From Forficula auricularia (Eukaryota; Arthropoda; Insecta; Dermaptera; Forficulidae): a stretch of 64,000 nucleotides of DNA. Under the pieces are notes generated by a model. That model saw only the letters and a list, made by a program, of their open reading frames with translations. It did no database searches and was not told where the DNA came from. The stretch lies in NCBI GenBank assembly GCA_024734495.1, contig JALMQS010000085.1, forward strand, positions 19,953,636-20,017,635, given 5' to 3'. Made by a program: the position numbers and the translations under genes. This document shows, piece after piece, positions 24,101-36,100 of this stretch (positions are counted from its first letter, which is position 1; each line of letters begins with the position of its first letter).

Positions 24101-27100
24101 ATAAAAAAAAAAAAAGAATGCTGCTTCTTGTTGCGCACTAGATTCTATTGTAACCCTCAGAATTAGCATCTCACCTCCTAGTCAGGATCCAACAATAAAC
24201 TTAAAGCCAATTAAGACACAGTAAACTGCTGGATTTTAATCGAATCTTTTTCTAAAAATGTGCTTAATGCAAACTAACCTGATCGTAGAATTGTTGTCGT
24301 TTCTTACATTCAACAAACTTCACGACCTGACTGTGTATACAACGCTAATGATGCTATATATCCTGTTTCAGTTGAAGGTAGCAAATTCAACTACAGCACG
24401 GATTACAGCTATGACTACTTGTACAGTGTGGACGTCCACAGCTTGTTCGGAGGGACGAGCGAAAATTCGTCTCGTCTCCACGTCGAGGCAAGCATCCTTC
24501 TCGAGTTTCTGACCCCATGCGAAGGAGAAATATCGCTAAGCATAGGATCTTGCATACTTTCAGGCATTACATTTTTCCACCACAATTTATGTTGATCTTT
24601 ATATTTTCTAGAATTGATTTTAATATTAATATATTAATAATCTAGGAAATAAATTTTTAAAAAATATTTTAACATCGTGAGGGCGTCAGTTCAATTCTGG
24701 GAACGTAAACTTTTTTTCATTATTAATTTTACTAGAATTTTCTAGAATGGCTCTTAAATCCCCAGAAATGCTCAGTTTACTCAGGGGGCGGAGAAATGTT
24801 AAGATATTTTTCCGTTTGCATTTTGGAGAGGGAAAACGGCAAAACGATGGAATGGGATAAGAAAAAATTATTCTATAAGTAAAGTAATGAAGTTATACTT
24901 CAATAAAAAAGACAAGTAGTATGATATAGACTTCAATACTTCTAAATATAATATCTTTTAAAATTTCTTGAAAAAATATCTTTTGCTTCTTTCGCAGTGA
25001 CGTATACTTAACTAAGATTACTTGCGCCCCCCCCCCCCCCCACACTAACAACACTCTAGGTGAGCCCTCTACTGAAAACCCTATATTTTAAAATATTGTT
25101 TCGACTTGTTCGTACTTCCCCCTCCCTTTTTCCCACACCCCAGGGTCGTTATTTACCCCACTGGAGGTGATTGAAACTATTCATTAAAAAAGCACAAATT
25201 ATGTTTTTTGAATCATATCTATGCTTTTTAAGAGTAAATTTTCTCGAAAATATATTTAAATAAATTTTGGATGAATTATTATTTATATTAAATTAATTAA
25301 AAATATTAAAATTAAATATTCTTTCTTTTGTAATACTGTACCTTATTAACTATAGGGTGTGTATCACCGGGAGCAAGACTAATTTTGACCCCCCCAGGTA
25401 GCCAAAATCCACCTCCGGTGGGTTTTATATTTTCCTCTTAACCAATCACAATTATTTTATTGGTTTAATAGGCAAACAATAAAATTTTAAGTTCAAGGTT
25501 GGTAAATAAAAATAGACACACCTAATTAGTTTAGTTCTACAGTGAAACCCCTCAAATCCGAACCCCAGAAATCCGAAATCACGGGAAATCCGATCACAAA
25601 AAAGAGAAACTTATTTATTTAGTCATAAAACAATTATGTATATATTCTGCATTATAAACTTATTTTACATAATTAGTTGAAAAATTAACAAAGAATTACA
25701 GTTAGCATACCTAACAAAATGTATATGTGTCTACATACTTATTTCATCCAGGATTGAAAAACGGTAAAAGTTGGTTATTGAAATTCTTTAGGTTAATCTT
25801 TGCAAAAACAATGCAAAACAATGAAAAAATAATAGAAACACACAAAATATCACTTAATCTTTCACTTGATATCAGTTATCTCCAATTGTCGAAGATGCTT
25901 TGGGCTAATCCGAACAGGCTACAGCCCCAATTAGTTCGGATTGGAAGGGTTTCACTGTACTATCTATTATTATTATAGTCTAAATCAATGCAAACAATTA
26001 ATTTATAAATTGCTAGTCACTCCCAGAAAACAAATTACTATTCCTTGGCGCTCGTTCGCCCTTACTTGATAATATTATAAGCTATAAGTTATAGTGACTC
26101 TATAGCCTTACTTATACAGTCACTGTATTATAAGGCTCATTTAAGCCCCCCCCCCCCCCCCCCTAAATTGCGTCCGATGAACAAAAATCTAAATGTATAT
26201 TTAGTCCGCTAGGTGTCAGCACCGAACAGTCATTCAAATGGAAAAGCATTCGGGTTAGGTAATTTGATTGTTTGCATATTAACAAGTTGTGTTAAATAAG
26301 AAAGCCTAAAATTTTTGATTAACTATTGGTGAAAATCATGATTAAGTTGGTGTCTATATTTATAATGTATACTATGAACAATATTTCTAGCCTCCTTTAC
26401 AGGACCGGACCTTGAATTTGTGGGACCCTGGTCTAACACTACTTGGGGACCTACCTAATTGATCAAACTAATTAGCATTTTGTCAAAAAACTGTTTTCTA
26501 TAATGATGTATACGGAATAGGGATTGATTGACTTAAAGGTTTCCAACCTTATGATTTTTTAAATTTTAGATTATATATTTTTTTTTTAATTCGCAATATT
26601 GTCCATTGGAGGGAGGGGGCTGGGCCCCATTATATCCACGGGGTCCTGGGATGTAGCCCAAAAGGACCATATTTAGGATAACATTTGATTTATTTCATCT
26701 TTAGTGTCCGTTTGAAAGAAAAACTTGATCTTATTAGTTTCACTATAATATCTGTCAATCTGTATTTCAGAGTATTGTAATTTGTAAAGTAAATAAAAGA
26801 CAAACTTGAAGTTTCAAATTATAAATATTTAAACATTTATAATTTTATTTATCTAAAATATATATATATATACCGTATATATGAATAGTATATATATTTT
26901 AAAGAAAATCTATCAAAATTTGTGTACAATTTTTTTAGAATTTTTTATTTCGCCCTTTTTAATTTTTCGCCTTCATTATTCGTCCACTTTGATCAACTGC
27001 TACACGATATCTAGATACGCCACTAATTAGCACCAAATATGTAATAAATTAATTACTTATTTATTGGATAATATATAGCTGTTAAAGCTAGTATTTTTGT

Positions 27101-30100
27101 CATAAAATTTATTAAGAGTGGAAATTTTGTAAAATCACACATGACTAATTAATTATAAATTAAAGGAGACAATAAAAAAGTCTGTCTTCTGATGGGAAAA
27201 TAAATTTTTTAATTTATTTATAAGAAGTCTATAGTTTCGAGGGCTATTGTAATCGATTTACAGGAATTGATGTGATAAACTTTCACACAACAATTCCTAC
27301 GAATCAATTGTAATAGACTGATGAAGAAGGAGAAGCCCTCGAAACTATAGACTAGTTATAAATAAATAAAAAAAATTATTTTTCCATCCTCTTTATTGTC
27401 GTCTCCTTTAATTTATAAAAAATTCTGTGACTCTCAGAAAAAATAAACTTTAAATTTAATTAATTAAAATTATTTATTGAACACGAACAAATAATTCAAT
27501 ATAACTACCTGATTTGTTTTTGTTTTTTAAGTTGTTATATATTGTTTTGAAAATAATCCAATAATCCATTACTTATTTCTAGCTAAGTGATATCTTTTTG
27601 ACGGAGAAGGGGCCAACCTACAATCGCGAGGAAGACACGACAACTCGAGATCCAGAGCTTCCCAACGCAAGTGACTTCGCTAACGCACTCACCGGCCATA
27701 ATATTAGGTTCGCCTTCAATGATGGGCTGATAACCGAAATTTGTCCACATCCAGATGACCCAAGTTGGGTGTTGAATTTCAAGAGAGGAATCCTCTCCGC
27801 ATTCCAAAACACAATGCTTAGGTTCGATGTGGATTACTCCGGCTACGATGTAAGAATCAATTTTCAGAGTGGTGTGGTTAAGAGAATACAATAAAATTTG
27901 CTGATGAACTGAAAGATTCTTTCGAGTTGGACCATCCTTGAGGAGATTAGAAAACTAGACTTTTAATAACACTAAAATCAATTACATCGATTGGACCAAT
28001 CTAAAGGTTCCTGGTTCGTTCCCGGGTTAATAATCTTATATCATTATATTATCTTATATCTTATATATTATTAACTATTCACCAGTACATCAAATACGAC
28101 AAACCCGCCGAGAAGACAAAGACATTCACCAGCAAGCCAAATCTGGCGCGAATGAATGGGAAATGTCAACTATATCTTAAACTTTTCAAATAAGCGCGGT
28201 CAAAAACAATTCTCATTGATATATCAATTATTCTTTGATATATTAATGAGAAAAATTATAAAATTTATTTAATATCATTATATCAAGTTAGAAATATATA
28301 AGTTCAGACATTATTTTCACTCAATATTTGACAAAAATTCCCTACATTTGATTCGCGATTGAATCAAATCTAGAAAACATTCGATTAATTAATGGCAAGC
28401 ATCTAGCATACATGATAATAGATCAAGCGCTCTGGATTGGGAGATTAAATATATAACATCTGAGATTTCCAATTCACTTGGTGATCGATCCGAATGTCTA
28501 GTGGGCTATACTCGAAATGACGTTGGATTGTAGCTAGGTGGATCACATCTTTTTCTCCCTTGGTCCAGACTTAAGACTCTGCAGACTCCAATAGCGTAAT
28601 CTGCAGGAGTCTCGCGATAAATATCTTTTTCAAATAAGCGCGATCAAAAACAATTCTCATTGATATATCAATTATTCTTTGATATATTAATGAGAAAAAT
28701 TATAAAATTTATATCTTATACTATTATATTAAAAATTTACATTTAAAAAATATGAACTAATAGGTAAGTTTCACAAATAAAAGAAATATTGTTCATGAGC
28801 AAGACTAAATATATATTTCGCCCTACGCGTCCATCTTCAGAATTTTACATGAGTTAACACTAAACTCTTTTCCTTTTATTCAATGATTAAACTAGTAAGA
28901 ACACCAATGAACACAACTAATTTTAAGACGGAACTTGACACCATATACACCATAGGCATAAATAATAAATACCACATAACTACAATAATTTTTTTTTTTA
29001 AATAAATAGAAAATTTATAAGCTCTAAATTTCACACTTTCGATCCAGAAGCCGACAAAACATACAAAAAACTCCCCTTCATTTCAGAGCGCAACACTAAC
29101 CTCGTAGGAAATATTTTTCGAAAAAAGGAAATTTCACCCGCCATTTATAATAAAAACAATCTAACTCCCAAACTAGTCAATAATAAATTAGATAAAATTG
29201 ATAAAATGAGCAGATCAGATGTTTATAATTTGACCTGTGAAGATTGTGGCGCGTTCTATATCGGTCAAACAGGCCGCTACAAGGAACACGACGAGTACCC
29301 TCATAAACGTTTAAATAAATCTGATTCCTTCAATTTTGTCTCCACCTCAGAATTCTTCATGAAACAAATCAGTCCGTCTCCTCAAACAACCCTACACCCT
29401 ATACTTTGAATTAACTAAAACAACGTTTAGATTCCTTAGAATCAGCGGAAATTAAAATATCAATTACAAATAATAAAAATATATTAAATAACAACCATTA
29501 ATTATCTAAACAATAGTATCCAACCGTACCATTCATTCATTACTACCTACTACTTGAGTAACATTCTAAGCCCCCCCCCCCCACCAAAAAAAACCCCTTT
29601 TCTTAATTTTCTTTGAAACAAAATTCTTCTCTGTACTTTCACCTTTTCTTTCCCCATTATAAAGTTAAAAAAAATTCTCTCAAAATAACAAATATTTTTC
29701 TATTTTGTATTCAGTTATTTATGTAAACTCCTGAAGATGGGCTCGTAGCCCGAAATATATATATACTCTTGCTCATAAGGAATATTTATTTTATTTGTTA
29801 AACCTACCTATTAATTATATTTTTTATTTATTTCAATTTCACCTCGAACCTACACAATTCTCCCTGAACAAAATGTATACTATTAAATAAGCAAACCAGC
29901 TTTCTAATCTTACCATAGAGGATCCGACCCGAAAGAATCTTTCAGTTGATAAAAATAAATTATTAATTGCTTTGATTAATTAGGTGGACGTAAATGGAGA
30001 ATGCTTAACCAAATATCAGCTAATTGAACCACTAGATACCAGCCTTTTAATTAGACGAACGAAAAATATGGCAACATGCAGTTCTCGGTATAAACATCAT

Positions 30101-33100
30101 TCAATTTTACAATTTACTCCGTATAAATACAGAAGCGTAAGTACCTCTTTAGAAATTGAAATAAATTAATTTAGAAGTGGTATCTGAAAATATTTATTAA
30201 ATAAAATCTCAATTCTAGGATTACCAAGAGGCTCCATTGATGAGGAGTGAAAGCGAATGCGAATTTATTGTGGACCACCGGATTTACAGCAAAATAGTGT
30301 GTAATGAGCAGCATATATTTGATCCATTTTCAAATGGGGAGAATGGTGCCCAGACTAAGATTCGTCAAACTCTCACATTGAAAGCAGAATATAAAAAAGA
30401 AGTTCCTCCCATGCAATCATCAGAAACAACCACAAAGAGTCCAGAAGAAAAGATTGAAAAACGGAATTCCCTTCTTTTCGATCACGACTTGACCCCGAAA
30501 CCCTTGTCAGGCGAGCTTAAAACTGCACGGGAACTTATAAAACATATGTGTAAATATAATTCGGTAAGGATTATTCTTAGTAATGCATAACACCTGATTT
30601 TAGTATTCTTAACTTAAAACAATTCACAGGATGACGTGGCAATCGAATTTCCGGATGTTTTCACCAAATTCATTCACATTGCAAGACATTTATCACATGC
30701 TGCTTTGAGCCAAATGTACGCCAGAGCAGAAACGATCTGTCCAACTGGAAGGTATGAAAATATTAAATATATTAAATAAAAATTAACATTAGTTTTCTTA
30801 AATGGTCGGTAAAGGCTTTAATACTGACGAGGATAATGTTTGTAAACTTAAACATTTTTTTATAATGATACAAAAAAGGTGTAACTTCTGTAGTCCGCGG
30901 TGGACCCAAGTATCGCGAAAAGAAGATGAGATTTCAAGGAATGGGTCTGAGAAGAATGTATCTGTAGATGCGGGTCTTGAAAGACTGAAGGTTATATATA
31001 GCTGGGAAGACGGACAGAGGAAAAGAGTTCCAAAATCTAATCAGTTCTTAGTCGCAATACAAAAAACTAGAAGTGAAATTTCGTTTTGATATTAACCCTA
31101 GTTTTTGAACTAGAGCGTACACAAAATTTGGAAACTCACTAACAGATATTTCGACAAAATAATTAATATCTATAAAAAATCATTTTTGCATTCTGTTCTT
31201 TCTTGAAGATCAAAACGCCATGGCTTCGCTCATTTTTTTTATCAAAATAGTTTGACTCCTTTTTAGAATATTTCGAAAAAAAAGCCGAAGCAAAAAATAA
31301 AAACAACACTTTTTTCATGCACGATTACAATACTTAACCATACCCTTTATTTTAAAATAAAATTTGTAATAGAAAGAAAATATTTCGAAAGAAAAATTAC
31401 TTTTAATAATATTTAATGATGATAGTCTTTGGATAGTTGCCTTGTGTCTGTGAGTTCACTATGAATCTCACTCGGGTCAAAAATAATAGTGATGCTGATT
31501 GTCTTCTTCAAACGAATTATGGCCTAGAGTGGTAAAATTGCTTGCCTTTTCCAACAGTTTGGGGGGTTAATGAAAATAAACCATCATGCAAAAAAAATAA
31601 TTTTTAAGAAAAAAATAATTTTTAAGAAAAAAATAAAAACCGACTTCAAAAAATTAAATGCAACAAATAAAATACACTAAAAGGTATAAAATAATTATTA
31701 TATTATTTAGTTACAACTAAACGACGAAATATTAACATGAAATTACTTTTTGAAGTCGGTACCAAAAAACTATACCTATAAGCGAGCGTACCCGCCAAAC
31801 GTACTAAGTAAGTTCCGTCGAGTGCGATTCATAAAAGGTATATGTTTGGCACCAACTTCAAAAAGTAATTTTCATGTTAATATTTCGTCGTTTAGTTGTA
31901 ACTAAATAATATAATAATTATTTTATACGTTTTAGTGTATTTTATTAGTTGCATTTAATTTTTTGAAGTCGGTTTTTATTTTTTTCTTAAAAATTATTTT
32001 TATTTTTCTCTTTTTAGTGATGTTATTAATAGTGATCATATCATCAGAACTTGACCAAATTAATATGACACCATTGCAATATGACAATTGCACATATTGT
32101 CCTGGCGACCAGATTACCTTTAAATAAAAATATAAATATTTATGAAAAATTATTTTTCTCTAAAATTTTTTTATAAACATCCGAAAAACAATCCATATCT
32201 GACCTTTTATTAATCTAATTTTTGTTATTTAAAATTTCGATTATTTCCAAAATTAATCTTTTTTTCAAGTATGGATTTCAGAGATGTATTGTTTATTAAA
32301 TGTTTTTTTTTTTTTTTTTTTTTAATGCAATCGAATGCAAGAAGGGGCGCACCAGTAAAGAAGCAGCCCCTATGTATCTCGAAAGACCCTTGCATTACCG
32401 AAGAGAAAGAAAAATTGATTAAGTGAGAGGGTGGAGACGTAGGTGTTTATTCACTCGGGTTTTGAAGGTTTGAAGATGTTTAGAATGTTTTAGAAAAAAA
32501 TGATTTTTCATAAATGTTTGTATTTTTATTTAAATGTAATCTGGTCACCAAGACAATATGTACAATTGTCTTTATGAAAATATTTTAATATATTAGTGTT
32601 GCTTTCTAAATTTAGGAGGAAGATACTTTTTCTTTTCTTTTTTACAAAAATTTACCATTGAAAAAGGGAGAAATTCTTCCGAAACGTTTAGTTTCGAATA
32701 AACGTGTTTTTTTTTTGATGAAAATGATGATAGAAGGAGTTACACCAAAAAGGTGCATCCCCTAAATGCCTGAGTTGACTCCTCCATCCTGAGAAGAAGA
32801 AGAAGAGGGGATTTTATGGGCTGGACAGGGGTTGAAGGTATCTGTGGATACGGGTCTTAAACAGCTGAAGGTTATAAGTCGCGGGGAAGACAGTGGCAGG
32901 GAGCGAGTTCCAGTCTCTGGAGGTCATAGGGATAAAAGAGTTGCCGAAAGCGCTTGTTCGATTTTTATCCAATTTGACAGGGAAGGGGTGTTGAGCGTTC
33001 GAAAACCGCATGTTTCTCGTAAAGATGGGTTTATGGGGGATAATTGATTTCAGCTCGACTGAACATACACCATAATAGTATCTGTAGTACAGGGAAAGGT

Positions 33101-36100
33101 CAGAAACGGTTCTTCGGTGAGCCAGGGCGTCGAGTGAGTTTGTTAGGGTCGGGTCTCCTATTAGTAGTCCTATTTTGATTGTATTTTAAAGATTTGTATT
33201 TTTTAATATTCGTTATAGAATCAATAATTATTTTTTTCTTATTAATACAAAATAACTACAATTTTTCGATCGGATTATTCTACAATGTTTGAATTGATGC
33301 ATTAAGCTATTAATAATTATTCGGTTTTCAGTCAAAGCTTTTTACAAATTTTGAATTTTCTTTTGCAGACGACACATCCTCGATGCTCTTCCATATTTAA
33401 GAAGTAATGCAGCAATCAATTTGATGAAGGATTTAGTAAATGAAAAGCAAGTCCCTAATGATGTTTTCTCTGATTGGATTTCGTCTCTCGCCTTTATGCC
33501 TCGACCAGACCTTACAACAATGAACATTCTTCAAGTATTGCTTAAGCAAGTTGATACTTTCGAGGTTGAGCTCACTGTATCATCAATTGTTCATACTTTT
33601 TGTAAATTTGCCTCAAATTGCCAAGACGAACCAGCCGTTCAAGAAATTGTTTCCTTTTTTGAAAAGAAAGTTAAAGATGGTTGCATGGATAATGAATTCG
33701 CAAAAGAAAGAGAAATGGAAGAGAAAGTGAGTAAATTTATTTTCAAATAATTTAATCAGTTGAATATTTATTTATTTTTTCATTAAAATTTAAAATAGGT
33801 AAGTAGTTACGCATAGTATAAATTTTAAATAATTTTTATTGCGCGAATATTCAATGCTAAGTTAAATTATATTTTCATTTACTACTACTTGAATCTGTAA
33901 AAAGATTAATTATATACTTTTTACGAATATTAAAAAAAAGTGATGCAATTTCGCTTATATAATGCCTTTATTAACATACAAATTCCACTTACTGCAAATA
34001 ATATAATGGAAAAAGAAGTTGAGACTATTTAAATTAAAAAAAATCGCGTTAATAAAAAATTATAGGTAACATGAATATATACCTGATATTTATAGTAGCA
34101 TTAAATTGATAATATTACCATTTCTATACGTTATACTATTTGAACTGTCGATTTAAGTGCGCCTACTTGCAGAGATGATCAAAATACTTTTAAAAAGGAA
34201 TTTTTGATATAAAATACACATGAATTGATGATACAGTATGCACTCTATACATCAATATTACATAAATAGTACCTAAAGTAATTATAAAAATTAATATGTC
34301 TATTGATATAGTATTGTATAATTTTTTTTTTCTTTTTATTATTATTATTTTCTCAAAAGTTTGGCTGCATTTTTAAAATTTTTCATTGAAAAGGAGAGAA
34401 TTTTTCTCGAAACGTTTGAACTATAAATAGACGTTTTTGCAATTGTTTTCAAAGAATCGTCTGATTTAGTTATTGGTTAATGTCACTAAGGTTCAATTTT
34501 TTTTTTTTTTTTTTTAATTTTAAATTTAAACTTTTTCAAAGAAATCTGAATTTATGTTAAAGTTTGTTTTAGAAGCTAAATTAGCAAGTGTTACATCTTC
34601 ATCCTTACAATTTCAAAATTATATACTCTAAGAAGAGTAGGGTTGGTAGATTTCTCGGACGTCAAACCGGGACACAATGAGGGAAAAAATAAACATTTTT
34701 TAAATATATATATATATTATTGTGTAAATAAATATTAATCATTTAAAAAATAATCTTCAAGCGTTTATTGAAATGTTTATCAATGGAATTTCAAATTTGA
34801 TTTCTTCTTATGAATCAAAAACTCTGCTACTCTTGGCAAACTAAATATTTTGTGTATTTTCGATATAAATTACAAAATTATTTGAATACACAATGGAAAA
34901 GTCAGGAAAATACTTTTATTTTGATATTGTCCATATTTGTCTGAAAACTATCTGTATTAAAGATAAAACAAAGTAGATAGATCAATGTCAGTTTAATTCA
35001 ATAATCAATTCATACAAGTATTCCTATTTAAGTAATTGAAATAAGGGAAAGATTTTTTATTTTTATTTTTTTTAGATCATCATCGGACTGAAATCAATTG
35101 GAAACATGGGCATTTTAACTGATTCTGTGTCCGAAACTCTGAAACTATGTATTCAACAGGAAAATTTACCACTTTCGGTTCGAATTGGAGCAATCGAAGC
35201 TCACAGGTATTCAAAAGAGCTAACAATTTCATTTTAAACATGATCTAATAACCTTTTTGTTTGTTAAAGACGGTCGAATTGCCTGGAAAATCGTGATTTT
35301 TTTCTGAAAAACTTTCAAAATTATACGGAAGATAGTGAAATAAGAATAGCTTCTTACCTCGAGGTGATGCGATGTCCCGACTACAATGTCGTTATGATTG
35401 TTAAAAGTATTCTAGAGAATGAAGAAGTCAATCAAGTGGGGTCCTTTGTTTGGACCCATTTGACCAACGTCATGAAGTCCTCCGTACCATCGCGTGTTGA
35501 AATTCAAGGAATCCTAAACGACAAGGATTTGTTAAAGAAATTTAACGATGATTTTAGAAAGTTTTCAAGGAATTTTGAAGGGTCAATTTATTTTGACGAA
35601 TATAATACAGGTACGAATTATTCATTGCTTTGAGATGAAAATTACTATAAGAGAACATATTAATAAGTATGGAAATCTTAAATGAAATTTGATTTACAGG
35701 AGGTAACTACGATGCTAATTTAATTTTTAGTCCAGATTCTTATTTCCCAAGATCAGCAATGATCAATTTAACGGTCGATATTTTTGGAGAATCTATCAAT
35801 ATTTTTGAGGTAGCAATTTTAAATAATTTTACAAAACTATTAATTTCTAAGACATTTAATTGAATCGGTCATTTCAAAAACCACCTAAGTCAAGATTTTT
35901 CCAAAAATGATTTTTTTGTAGCGAGCACTTTAAAGTAAACCCATAATCTGAGTAAAAACCATGCACGTCAGTACATGGCTTCCTCTTCAAACAGCACCCC
36001 GAAGTCATCGGTCATTGCTTAAACGACACAAGTCAGTGACTTAAGTTTGGTTCCTGAAAAGTTCTGGTTGTGTGACTTAGGTGGTTTTTTAAATGACCGA

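Larger units (their letters stand above)
19299..24371 (+). other. Intron 2 (5.1 kb)
   Basis: Donor AAG|GTCTTA (weak), acceptor CTGTTTCAG. Contains a minisatellite MITE, a foldback, two mariner copies and a SINE. 20493-21515 shows several short TTTAGGG/GAAAATTTACA-type repeats and nothing coding. 23395-23690 is unrecognised. Confidence 0.6.
24536..27582 (+). other. Intron 3 (3.0 kb) with non-canonical 5' edge
   Basis: Begins CTAAGC, ends TTATTTCTAG. Contains a pogo-type MITE and a foldback. C runs at 25027 and 26145. 26000-27150 shows no gene. 26395-26660 has GC-rich MITE-like words but no paired ends. Confidence 0.5.
28759..29813. mobile_element. Penelope-like element remnant with inverted flanks
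   Basis: Flanks 28759-28850 and 29727-29813 are inverted copies (TAATAGGTAAGTTTCAC and AACCTACCTATTA; CATGAGCAAGACT and CTTGCTCATAAG). Each holds a hammerhead-like core. The middle encodes a GIY-YIG domain fragment. Confidence 0.75.
27850..29983 (+). other. Intron 4 (2.1 kb)
   Basis: Contains a pair of 85-bp direct repeats and a Penelope-like remnant. C run at 29572. A B-box-like GGTTCGTTCCCGGG near 28014 may be a SINE scrap. Confidence 0.6.
30752..33368 (+). other. Intron 7 (2.6 kb)
   Basis: Contains two LINE fragments, a dispersed repeat copy, a foldback and two Penelope-like fragments. T run near 32307. Confidence 0.6.

Noticed and set aside
24258..24512. 84-codon open frame overlapping exon 3
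   Set aside because: It reads the exon in another frame; the family-matching frame is that of exon 3.
24536..24600. Extension of exon 3 to a later GT near 24589
   Set aside because: It would insert about 18 residues into a conserved CE...L.L..V.L strand; the family pattern fits the shorter exon exactly.
26395..26660. GC-rich MITE in intron 3
   Set aside because: Looks MITE-like but I found no inverted ends or target duplication.
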